Of a stretch of 64,000 bases of DNA, positions 27,019 through 34,419 are shown piece by piece (position 1 is the stretch's first letter; the number at the start of each line of letters is the position of its first letter). A program made the translations under genes and the position numbers. Where the stretch lies: assembly GCF_030643805.1 (NCBI RefSeq), contig NZ_CP094656.1, forward strand, positions 3,410,001 to 3,474,000. The letters run 5' to 3'. The DNA comes from Alkalihalobacillus sp. AL-G (lineage in GTDB: Bacteria; Bacillota; Bacilli; Bacillales; Fictibacillaceae). The notes beneath the pieces were generated by a model, which was given only the letters and a program-made list of their open reading frames with translations, made no database searches and had not been told where the DNA came from.

Positions 27019-28017
27019 TTATATCAATGATTTCATTTTCACAGATTTCCGTTCGATCAGTTGTGTAGTCAGCTTATAGTACGGCTCGACCTTTTCACCT
27101 GACAATAATTGAAAAATCAAGTGGACCGCTAACGCACCTGCTTCGTATTTTGGTTGTCTGATCGTGGTTAACGACGGTGAAACGAACTCCGCCAGCTGAA
27201 TATCATCAAATCCGACGATGGAGATGTCATCCGGAAGCTTCATACCTTTTTCAGTAAAAGCCTGGATACCACCGATCGCCATTTCATCATTTGCATAAAA
27301 AACAGCTTCAGGTAATTTGTTTTGCGCAATTAACATATTCGTTGCTCGATATCCGCCATCCCGTGTATAATCACCTGAGATTTTCCACCTGGACTGAAAG
27401 GGTATCCCGTACTTTGCTAAAGCACCCTTATATCCTTGAAATCTCAATTCATTATCATGAGAATTATAAGGCCCGCTAATGTATGCAATTTTCCGGTGCC
27501 CATTCTTGATCAAATTTTCAGTTGCTAAATAGCCGCCACGCCAATTATCCACATCTACCTGAAGGACAAAATCGCCTTTCAATTCACGGTCCAGAACAAC
27601 GATCGGAAATCCTTGTCGTGCTGATTCTTGAATGGTTTCATCTTCAATGTTGTGTGCAAGAACAATGACCCCATCAACGCGTTTTTCTCGTAAAAACTTG
27701 ACGGCTGTAGATTGAGAGCCTCCCATTGAACTGCATGCTATCAAATCATAGCCGTTTGTCATCGCGACACTCTGAACACCCTGGATCAATTCGGAATAAT
27801 AAGGGCCTGATAGATCACTTAAGATTAACGCAATCGTATTTGTTTTCGTCCTTTTTAAATCCGAAGCAAGACCGTTCTTTTGATAATTCAATTCTTTCGC
27901 TGCATCCATTACTTTTTTCTTCGTATCAGAGCTGACCTTTTGACTGTCATTCAGCGCATAAGAAGCCGTTGATACTGCGACACCAGCAAGCTTTGCTACA
28001 TCTTTGATTGTTGCCAT
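27019..28017 (-). CDS. LacI/GalR-family transcriptional repressor
   Basis: 332-aa repressor: N-terminal LacI helix-turn-helix with hinge (ATIKDVAKLAGVAVSTASYALN) and a periplasmic-binding-like effector domain (residues about 60-330). ATG 28017 gives the canonical LacI N-terminus; a GTG three codons earlier (28026) is possible, and neither has a strong site. Last gene of the minus-strand run with the GH13 enzyme and ABC importer. The palindromes GAAACGTTTC at 34140-34149 and 34351-34360 are the best candidate operators, implying control of both divergent arms. Confidence 0.9.
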   Translation of the reverse strand: MATIKDVAKLAGVAVSTASYALNDSQKVSSDTKKKVMDAAKELNYQKNGLASDLKRTKTNTIALILSDLSGPYYSELIQGVQSVAMTNGYDLIACSSMGGSQSTAVKFLREKRVDGVIVLAHNIEDETIQESARQGFPIVVLDRELKGDFVLQVDVDNWRGGYLATENLIKNGHRKIAYISGPYNSHDNELRFQGYKGALAKYGIPFQSRWKISGDYTRDGGYRATNMLIAQNKLPEAVFYANDEMAIGGIQAFTEKGMKLPDDISIVGFDDIQLAEFVSPSLTTIRQPKYEAGALAVHLIFQLLSGEKVEPYYKLTTQLIERKSVKMKSLI

Positions 28018-28128
28018 TCTCTTCACATCCCGCTACTACTGAAAATCGAACGTATAAAGCGTTTAACGTCTAAAATTCCCCGACTATATAACTATTCAAT
28101 ACAACTATAACTAAATCCTACGATGGTT

Positions 28129-29766
28129 TTAATCTTTTAGCAAATAAGCGACTGCTTCATAAGGGCGCATCTGAAGTGAATCAGGCACGCTTAATGAATC
28201 TTCGTAATTGCTGATCACTCGTTCAGAGCGGTTATACGAAACTTCCTTCGGTAAGGTGAACTCTGGAGTACCCTCTGAAAAGTTCGCAACCACAAGCAAC
28301 GTTTCATTCCCTAACCGTCTCGTATACGTAAAAATTTGATCATGCTCCGCATAGAGCAGTTCATAATCACCGTACACAATGATTTCATGCTCTTTTCGCA
28401 GCCGGATCAATTTTTGATAATGATAAAAGATCGAGTTGCCATCCTGCATCGCCGCGTCTGCGTTAATGGAACGATAATTCGAATTCACGTCAATCCATGG
28501 CTCACCATCTGTAAAACCAGCGTTAGCCGAGTCGTTCCACTGCATCGGTGTCCGGGCATTATCCCTTCCTTTTGCATGAATCGATTCAAGCGCTTTAGCT
28601 GGCGATAACCCTTCTTTTACTTTTTCATTGTAAAAGTTGATTGTTTCAATGTCTTTATAATCGTCAATGCTATCAAAAGAAATGTTCGTCATGCCGATCT
28701 CTTCCCCTTGATAAATATAAGGGGTCCCTTGCATCATATGAAGCAATGTTGCAAGCATTTTAGCCGATTCGACGCGATACTGCCCATCATTTCCCCATCT
28801 AGAAACGATTCTCGGCTGGTCGTGGTTGTTCCAATATAAACTGTTCCAGCCATTCTGATAAAGCTCTGTCTGCCATTTGCTCAATACATTTTTCAAATCC
28901 ACCAGATCCAGTGGCTTTAATGCCCACTTTCCCTTACCCTTCACTTCATCAAGGGACATGTGCTCGAACGTGAACACCATATCGAGTTCATTTCTGCCCG
29001 GCCCTGTGTAAAATTGAGCAGTTTCCGTTGTGGCTGAAGGGGTTTCGCCGACCGTCATCACATCATATTTGGACAGTACCTTTTCGTTCATCTCTTGTAA
29101 ATACGGATGCAGTTCAGGTCCATCTGTTAAGATTTCTTGATCGACTTCCTTACCGATCAAATCAATGACATCCATTCGGAATCCGCTGACACCCTTTTCC
29201 AACCAGAACGTCATCATCTCGTACAAATGCTCGCGCACCTGTTCGTTATGCAAATTAAGATCTGGCTGTTTTTTACTGAACAAATGAAAATAGTACTGAT
29301 CAGTTTGCTCATCAAATTCCCAAGCAGGGCCACTGAAAACAGACTGGATCTCACTTGGCGGTCCACCGTCAACCCCGTCTCTCCATATATAAAAATCCCT
29401 GTACGGATTATCCGTTGATTTTCTGGACTCGATGAACCATGGATGTTCATCAGACGTATGGTTGATGACCAGATCCATTACGATCTTCAAACCATGCTTG
29501 TTCGCTCCCTCGATGAGTAGTTCCATGTCCTCCATCGTACCGAATTCGTCCATAATCGAACAATAATCGCTGATATCATAGCCATTATCATCGTTAGGCG
29601 ATCGGTAGACGGGGCTCAACCAGATGAAATCGACACCTAGCCCAGCAAGATAATCCAACTTCCCGATAATCCCTGGCAGATCACCGATACCGTCTCCGTT
29701 ACTGTCATGAAAGCTTCTCGGATAGACCTGATATACCGTTGACGAATGCCACCATTTTTTCTCCAT
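28129..29766 (-). CDS. GH13 alpha-glucosidase (oligo-1,6-glucosidase type)
   Basis: 545-aa cytoplasmic alpha-amylase-family enzyme. Conserved regions are DLVINHTSDEHPWF, GFRMDVIDLIGK (nucleophile Asp), TVGETPSATTE (acid/base Glu) and YWNNHDQPRIVSRWG (stabilising Asp). Length and order fit the oligo-1,6-glucosidase / sucrase / dextran glucosidase group. ATG 29766 gives the usual EKKWWHSSTVYQVYPRSF start; the site is weak and a GTG at 29781 is an alternative. It follows the permease genes of a locus otherwise dedicated to beta-linked glucans, separated from them by a dispersed repeat. Confidence 0.92.
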   Translation of the reverse strand: MEKKWWHSSTVYQVYPRSFHDSNGDGIGDLPGIIGKLDYLAGLGVDFIWLSPVYRSPNDDNGYDISDYCSIMDEFGTMEDMELLIEGANKHGLKIVMDLVINHTSDEHPWFIESRKSTDNPYRDFYIWRDGVDGGPPSEIQSVFSGPAWEFDEQTDQYYFHLFSKKQPDLNLHNEQVREHLYEMMTFWLEKGVSGFRMDVIDLIGKEVDQEILTDGPELHPYLQEMNEKVLSKYDVMTVGETPSATTETAQFYTGPGRNELDMVFTFEHMSLDEVKGKGKWALKPLDLVDLKNVLSKWQTELYQNGWNSLYWNNHDQPRIVSRWGNDGQYRVESAKMLATLLHMMQGTPYIYQGEEIGMTNISFDSIDDYKDIETINFYNEKVKEGLSPAKALESIHAKGRDNARTPMQWNDSANAGFTDGEPWIDVNSNYRSINADAAMQDGNSIFYHYQKLIRLRKEHEIIVYGDYELLYAEHDQIFTYTRRLGNETLLVVANFSEGTPEFTLPKEVSYNRSERVISNYEDSLSVPDSLQMRPYEAVAYLLKD

Positions 29767-29793
29767 AATTCCTACGCACACTCCAATACAATT

Positions 29794-29920
29794 TAAAAGA
29801 AAACTAAAGGGATGACCTAAAGGCCTCTCGCCAATCCTTTAGACAGGCTGAGCCTTAGCCCTAAAGGATGGGCCCTTGCACTTATACTTTAGAAAGTATT
29901 ATTATGCTTTCTTAACGTGA
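29794..29920 (+). repeat. Dispersed intergenic repeat family 1, copy B (divergent)
   Basis: Starts AAAAGAAAACT, has an internal stem (ATCCTTTAG ... CTAAAGGAT) and ends with TATACTTTAGAAAGTATT and CTTTCTTAACGTG, the family tail. It lies between the permease gene and GH13, antisense to them. Confidence 0.65.
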
Positions 29921-29973
29921 AAAAAAGAAGGATAGCTGGATGATTAAACCTCCCACTATCCGTTATTACGTTC

Positions 29974-30804
29974 TTATTTGATACCTGACATCGTAAACCC
30001 TTCCACAATATACTTCTGAAAGAACGAAAACATGATGATGATTGGTACTACCATGAACGCTGCACCAGCCATCTGCATACCGAAGTTGCTCGCGTATTGT
30101 CCTTGCAGCAAGGATAACCCTACTGATAACGTGTATAGACTTTCATCATTTGCAATGATCAACGGCCACAAGAAGCTGTTCCATGCACCGATGAACGTCA
30201 ATATTCCTTGGACGGCAAAAATCGGTTTTGCAATCGGAATAATCAACCTGAAAAAGATGTAAAATTCCCCCGCTCCATCCAATCTCGCAGCTTCGATTAA
30301 ATCGGTCGGAATCGTCGTCATGAACTGACGGAATAAAAAGATACTGAACGCTACTGCAAGTGTGGGCAATACAATCCCTGCCATCGTGTTCGTCAATCCC
30401 ATTTCATTCAAAATCAAATAAACCGGAATCATCGTAACCTGTGCAGGAATCATCATTGTCGCCAATACGAGATAAAAAACCGGTTCTTTTCCTTTGAAAT
30501 GAAATTTAGCAAAGCCATAGCCTGCCATCGCATTTAATAACAACCCGATAAATGAAAGTAAAACGATAATGATCGTGTTTCTTAAATACACACCGAAATT
30601 CATTTTTTCAAATAAATCAAGGTAATTTTGAAACGTCGGATTTTCCGGGAATAACGTCGGCGGCATCTGAAGCGCCTCACTTGCCGGCTTGAAAGAACTC
30701 GTAATCATCCAGATGAATGGTATCGAAACGGCAATCCCACCTAGTATGAGGAAGGCAATTACAATGCTTTTTTCAATTTTTTTATTGACTGTATTTGTTT
30801 CCAT
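29974..30804 (-). CDS. Carbohydrate ABC transporter permease (MalG type)
   Basis: 276-aa CUT1 permease with six membrane segments and EAA loop DLIEAARLDGAGEFYIF. ATG 30804 lies seven bases after GGGGTG; the longer frame to 30861 reads through a repeat-derived palindrome and is not credible. Partner of the MalF-type permease just upstream, with no ATPase in the operon. Confidence 0.92.
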   Translation of the reverse strand: METNTVNKKIEKSIVIAFLILGGIAVSIPFIWMITSSFKPASEALQMPPTLFPENPTFQNYLDLFEKMNFGVYLRNTIIIVLLSFIGLLLNAMAGYGFAKFHFKGKEPVFYLVLATMMIPAQVTMIPVYLILNEMGLTNTMAGIVLPTLAVAFSIFLFRQFMTTIPTDLIEAARLDGAGEFYIFFRLIIPIAKPIFAVQGILTFIGAWNSFLWPLIIANDESLYTLSVGLSLLQGQYASNFGMQMAGAAFMVVPIIIMFSFFQKYIVEGFTMSGIK

Positions 30805-30823
30805 AAAATTCACCCCGATAAAA

Positions 30824-30855
30824 GGATGTTCAAAAAGTTCCAAACCTTTTTGAAC
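30824..30855. repeat. Short palindrome made of MITE-like ends
   Basis: GGATGTTCAAAAAGT (30824-30838) followed by CTTTTTGAAC (30846-30855). The first is the exact reverse complement of the right end of the larger repeats at 31831-32286 and 33703-34035, so this looks like a minimal internally deleted copy, in the gap between the two permease genes. Confidence 0.6.
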
Positions 30856-30871
30856 CCACATAAAATTTAAC

Positions 30872-31771
30872 TTAAAATTCTGTATCAGACTTTCTGAACT
30901 TGAATTGGATTAAAGTCACGATGATGATGATCATAAATAAAATGAATGAGCCTGCTGCCGCATATCCGAATTCGCTGAATTGGAAACCTTCCTGGTAAAT
31001 GAACAATGCCATCGATATCGTTCCATTTAATGGTCCACCTTCCGTCATTACGAACGGTTCCTCGAAAAATTGCAGCCAACCAATCAAGGTCGTAATCGTT
31101 ACGAAAAAGGTTGCATAGCGCAGCAACGGAATCGTGATGTTGAACAGCATTTGCCAGCGGTTGGCACCATCCATTTTCGCTGCTTCATAATAAGATTTCG
31201 GAATACCTTGTAATGCTGCAAGGAAGATGATCATGTTGATCCCGATCCCCTTCCAAACTGCCAACAGGATCAAAGAAAGCTTGGCAATCGTCGGTTCAGT
31301 CAACCAGGGTACCTGGTCCACATTTATTAGAGATAATAGATAATTGAAAAGACCATAATTCGTGTTGTACAGATATCCCCAAATGACAGCGACTGCAACG
31401 ATGTTTGTGATTGATGGCATATAATAGACGCCACGGAAGAACCTGAAAATCAAATTCGATCCATAATTCAATAGCAGTGCAATACTTAATGAAAAGAAAA
31501 TGACCAACGGAACTCCAATAATCGCATAAAACAATGTGTTGAAGATCGATTTATGGAAGACTCTATCGGAAAATAACTCAACATAATTTTCAAATCCGAT
31601 GAATTGAATATTCGACCAGTTTGCCAGCCCTTTTAAATCAAGATCCGTAAAGCTTATTACGAACGCGACAATAATCGGTATGATGCTGAAAACCAATAAG
31701 ATCAGAACTGCAGGTCCGATAAACAAAAAGGGATGTCTATTTTGAAATAAACTTTTGAATGCATTGCCCAT
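30872..31771 (-). CDS. Carbohydrate ABC transporter permease (MalF/UgpA type)
   Basis: 299-aa CUT1 permease with six membrane segments and EAA loop SYYEAAKMDGANRWQML. AGGTGGG precedes ATG 31771. It is separated from its binding-protein gene by 640 bases containing a 456-bp repeat, an unusually long gap for such an operon. Confidence 0.92.
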   Translation of the reverse strand: MGNAFKSLFQNRHPFLFIGPAVLILLVFSIIPIIVAFVISFTDLDLKGLANWSNIQFIGFENYVELFSDRVFHKSIFNTLFYAIIGVPLVIFFSLSIALLLNYGSNLIFRFFRGVYYMPSITNIVAVAVIWGYLYNTNYGLFNYLLSLINVDQVPWLTEPTIAKLSLILLAVWKGIGINMIIFLAALQGIPKSYYEAAKMDGANRWQMLFNITIPLLRYATFFVTITTLIGWLQFFEEPFVMTEGGPLNGTISMALFIYQEGFQFSEFGYAAAGSFILFMIIIIVTLIQFKFRKSDTEF

Positions 31772-31830
31772 GTGTCATCCCACCTATTTTTTACTACACT
31801 CCGGTGTTTCTAAGTTTTCTTTTAGATTAA

Positions 31831-32286
31831 GTTCAAAAAGTAGACGAATCAGATAAACCTTAGGAAGTTCGACTAAAACCGTTACGTTCAGCGCCTGCGG
31901 TTACTCGGCGCAAAACCCCAATGAAGTTATGCAAGTACTAAGTCTTGTAACAACGTCGAACTGACTCACATCCTGTGAGCCCAAGGCACGACAGTTTTGA
32001 GGAAGGCTACTAACTTATAAGACATCTAAGGTGCCTTGCACCGAGAGAGCTTTCTTCGATAGCAACGAGCGGTACTTGCACATAAGCTGCGAGTTGTACC
32101 GAGGAAGGCTACATCCTAGGTTATGCGTGTATAGACGCATGTGCACAATGATTGTCCCTCATTGTATCGTGTAACCTCAGTGCAATACATGAGGATCGGA
32201 AAAACCTCGCACGAAGGAAAAGTGAACTTCTTTTTCAAGGAGCGCCGAAATTTGCAGTTTATTATTTCGATACTTTTTGAACATCC
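31831..32286. mobile_element. MITE-like non-coding element, copy 1 (456 bp)
   Basis: Bounded by GTTCAAAAAGT (31831-31841) and its inverted copy ACTTTTTGAAC (32272-32282). Blocks shared with copy 2 (33703-34035) in the same order and orientation include GTCGAACTGACTCACAT, GAGCCCAAGGCAC, CCTCATTGTATCGT and a 34-bp identical block at 32205-32238. Many short internal hairpins occur (for example TCACA-TCC-TGTGA). It has no transposase or credible gene, and lies between a binding-protein gene and its permease gene. Confidence 0.7.
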
Positions 32287-32413
32287 TCTATAAAAGTAAA
32301 ATGAGGCTAACCCAATCATGCCTTCCATCCTGAGGTCTTCTACAACATTTTTTATATCTATCCTCAAGATAGCCAGGCACCTTGCGTTTGAGTCAGCCCC
32401 TGTTTACAAACTG
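32287..32413 (-). terminator. Possible weak terminator behind binding-protein gene
   Basis: On the minus strand GGGGCTGAC (32400-32392) can pair with GTTAGCCTC (32311-32303), followed by ATTTTACTTTT. The loop is about 80 bases and holds a smaller hairpin, so this is a low-confidence element; the rest of the stretch shows nothing recognisable. Confidence 0.35.
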
Positions 32414-33646
32414 TTATTCGCTCATTGCTTCCTTAACTTTTTCTCTATATGCATCTAATTCCTTTTCAAGATCTGCTCCACCGACAGTAACTCGTTCTAG
32501 TGCTGCAAGCAATTCCTGTGCAACTACTTCCCAATTCTCAATTTGTGGAGAAGCCTTAGCAGTTTCCAATTGTTTACCAAACGTTGCAATCATAGGATCT
32601 TCCTGTAACACTGGATCTTCCCAAGCTTTCACTCGTGAAGGCAATGTATTTGAAATCTCATACCATTCAACTTGCGTCTCTACTTCGTTCATGAATGAAA
32701 TGAACTTTAGTGATTCTTCAACATTTTCAGAGCTTTCAAAAATAGAGAAGTTCGATCCACCCATAGCAGAAGCTACGATATCTTTTTTAGGCATTACCGC
32801 AACGGACCATTTCCCATCAAGGTCTGGTGCTTGATCTTTAATGATGTTGACCATCCAAGGGCCACTGATGAACATCGGTTTTACCCCGTCCTTAAATGCT
32901 TGGACAATATCCATTCCTGGTTGCGCTGTACTAAGTCCTTCTTTAAAAAAGCTTGTATAGTATTCCATTGCCTCAGTAAATGCCTGGCTGTCCAGATTCA
33001 AGTTCTTTTCGTCTGTTTTGAACTCAAATCCATTTTGCCATGCAAAGATGAATGGAGTAATTTGATCTTTAATATCAATATCTAATCCGTAATACTTATC
33101 TCCACGTTCTGAAAGCTTTGTTGCAGCATCCTTCATCTCTTCCCAAGTTGCTGGTGGCTCACTGTAGCCAACTTCCTCTAATAGGTCGGAACGATAATAG
33201 AGTACACGCGTTTCCACATACCATGGAATACCGACGACTTTACCATCGTATTTCATAGTTTGTGCCGCACCATCAAAATAGTTTTCTGGCTTGAATTCAG
33301 GATAATCTTCCATATGCTCAGATAAATCCAACAATGCTCCTGCACTTGCAAACTCAGAAACCCATGTTGTTCCTAGCTGTACAACGTCTGGACCTCCACC
33401 TGATGCTACTGCAGTAAGCAGCTTGTCATGCGCTTGGCCCCAAGGAATCGCCTGGACATCGACGTTGATGTCAGGATTCTCTTCCTCGAATTTCTTAGCG
33501 AGTTCATCCAATTTCTTTCCTTCCTCACCCATCGCCCAAACTTTGATCGTTTTACCTTCCTCATCTCCATTACCTGCACATCCAGCTAATAAAGCGGAGA
33601 TTGGCAGAATACAAACTAACAATAGAGATAACGCTTTCTTATTCAT
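32414..33646 (-). CDS. Extracellular sugar-binding lipoprotein of ABC importer
   Basis: 410-aa CUT1 solute-binding protein with signal peptide and lipobox LLAGCAG (Cys about residue 23). Mature-domain features are IKVWAMGEEGKKLDELAKKF, VDVQAIPWGQAHDKLL and PMFISGPWMVN. AGGAGA lies eight bases before ATG 33646; the longer frame to 33724 is not a signal peptide. With the GH94 and GH3 genes across the divergent promoter, it is probably a beta-1,2-glucooligosaccharide binder, as in the Listeria cluster with the same gene content. Its 5' leader contains a MITE-like element. Confidence 0.92.
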   Translation of the reverse strand: MNKKALSLLLVCILPISALLAGCAGNGDEEGKTIKVWAMGEEGKKLDELAKKFEEENPDINVDVQAIPWGQAHDKLLTAVASGGGPDVVQLGTTWVSEFASAGALLDLSEHMEDYPEFKPENYFDGAAQTMKYDGKVVGIPWYVETRVLYYRSDLLEEVGYSEPPATWEEMKDAATKLSERGDKYYGLDIDIKDQITPFIFAWQNGFEFKTDEKNLNLDSQAFTEAMEYYTSFFKEGLSTAQPGMDIVQAFKDGVKPMFISGPWMVNIIKDQAPDLDGKWSVAVMPKKDIVASAMGGSNFSIFESSENVEESLKFISFMNEVETQVEWYEISNTLPSRVKAWEDPVLQEDPMIATFGKQLETAKASPQIENWEVVAQELLAALERVTVGGADLEKELDAYREKVKEAMSE

Positions 33647-33702
33647 CAAGAATTCTCCTTTCAACTCACGAAATTGATAATAGTTTTTAAGTGAAAAATG
33701 TA

Positions 33703-34035
33703 GTTCAAAAAATATGCGAATCAAAATTACTAGTATTAAGTTCGACTAAGGTCATCACGTCCTGTGATAACGTCGAACTGACTCACATCGTGTGAGCCCA
33801 AGGCACATTGAGGAAGGCTACTGACTTGATGACCTCTCTGCTGCCTTGCAGACGCAGGTGCACAATGATTCTTCCTCATTGTATCGTCTAACCTCAGTGA
33901 AATACGTGAGGACCGGAAAAACCGAGTACAAGAGTAATCTACCGAAGCGGTACCTCGCACGAAGGAAAAGTGAACTTCTTTTTCAAAGAACGCAAAAATT
34001 CGCCGTTTATCATTTGGAAACTTTTTGAACATCCT
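33703..34035. mobile_element. MITE-like non-coding element, copy 2 (333 bp)
   Basis: Left end GTTCAAAAAAT (degenerate) at 33703, right end ACTTTTTGAACATCC at 34020-34034. Carries the same blocks as copy 1, including the 34-bp identical block at 33953-33986. A nested hairpin GTTCGAC ... GTCGAAC encloses TCACGTCCTGTGA. It sits in the 5' region of the binding-protein gene, between coding sequence and the presumed promoter/operator at 34050-34190. It is shorter than copy 1 by an internal indel. Confidence 0.7.
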
Positions 34036-34136
34036 AAAAAAAAGCATATTAATAACATCGAATCCAATTCCAAACCGCCTTTATAGTATAACCCCCTTTT
34101 TAGATAATAAATTATCAATTGAATTACTATACAGCT

Positions 34137-34152
34137 ATTGAAACGTTTCGAT
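34137..34152. promoter_or_regulatory. LacI-type operator 1
   Basis: ATTGAAACGTTTCGAT, with a perfect 10-bp palindrome GAAACGTTTC. The inverted copy appears at 34348-34363. It does not fit cre because one base of the CcpA spacing is missing, so it is assigned to the local LacI-family regulator. Confidence 0.65.
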
Positions 34153-34172
34153 GTTTTGATTATAATCAATTG

Positions 34173-34187
34173 TGAATCCGCTTTCAA
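34173..34187 (-). promoter_or_regulatory. cre site in glucan divergent promoter
   Basis: Minus-strand TTGAAAGCGGATTCA matches WTGNAANCGNWNNCW at all defined positions. It lies between the two LacI-type operators and could give CcpA control of both arms. Confidence 0.7.
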
Positions 34188-34347
34188 CACTTTATTGATA
34201 AAATAAATGATTTTTTTGAGGTTTTATCGAACAGAATACCTCAAAACGCCTATATACAAGTGTTTTTAGAAGTAATGCTATTGAGGCGATCAGCGGAAGG
34301 TTTATTGACTGGATGAATAAAAGCCCTTATAATCCAACTTATTCATT

Positions 34348-34363
34348 ATCGAAACGTTTCAAT
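34348..34363. promoter_or_regulatory. LacI-type operator 2, before GH3 gene
   Basis: ATCGAAACGTTTCAAT, reverse complement of operator 1 over all 16 bases. It is 57 bases upstream of the GH3 start. The operators are about 210 bp apart, compatible with looping. Confidence 0.7.
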
Positions 34364-34419
34364 TTAACTTAAAAATATCACTTTCTTTTAAAACTAAGTA
34401 TAACAATGGAGGTCCGTGC

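Noticed and set aside
32116-32367. ORF with the peptide SLKKKFTFPSCEV, also present at 33939-34190
   Set aside because: The similarity is explained by the DNA repeat; there are no ribosome binding sites and the frames differ outside the shared block.
34140-34149. GAAACGTTTC as a CcpA cre site
   Set aside because: The cre consensus needs TGNAANCG; here one base between AA and CG is missing. A LacI-type operator fits better.
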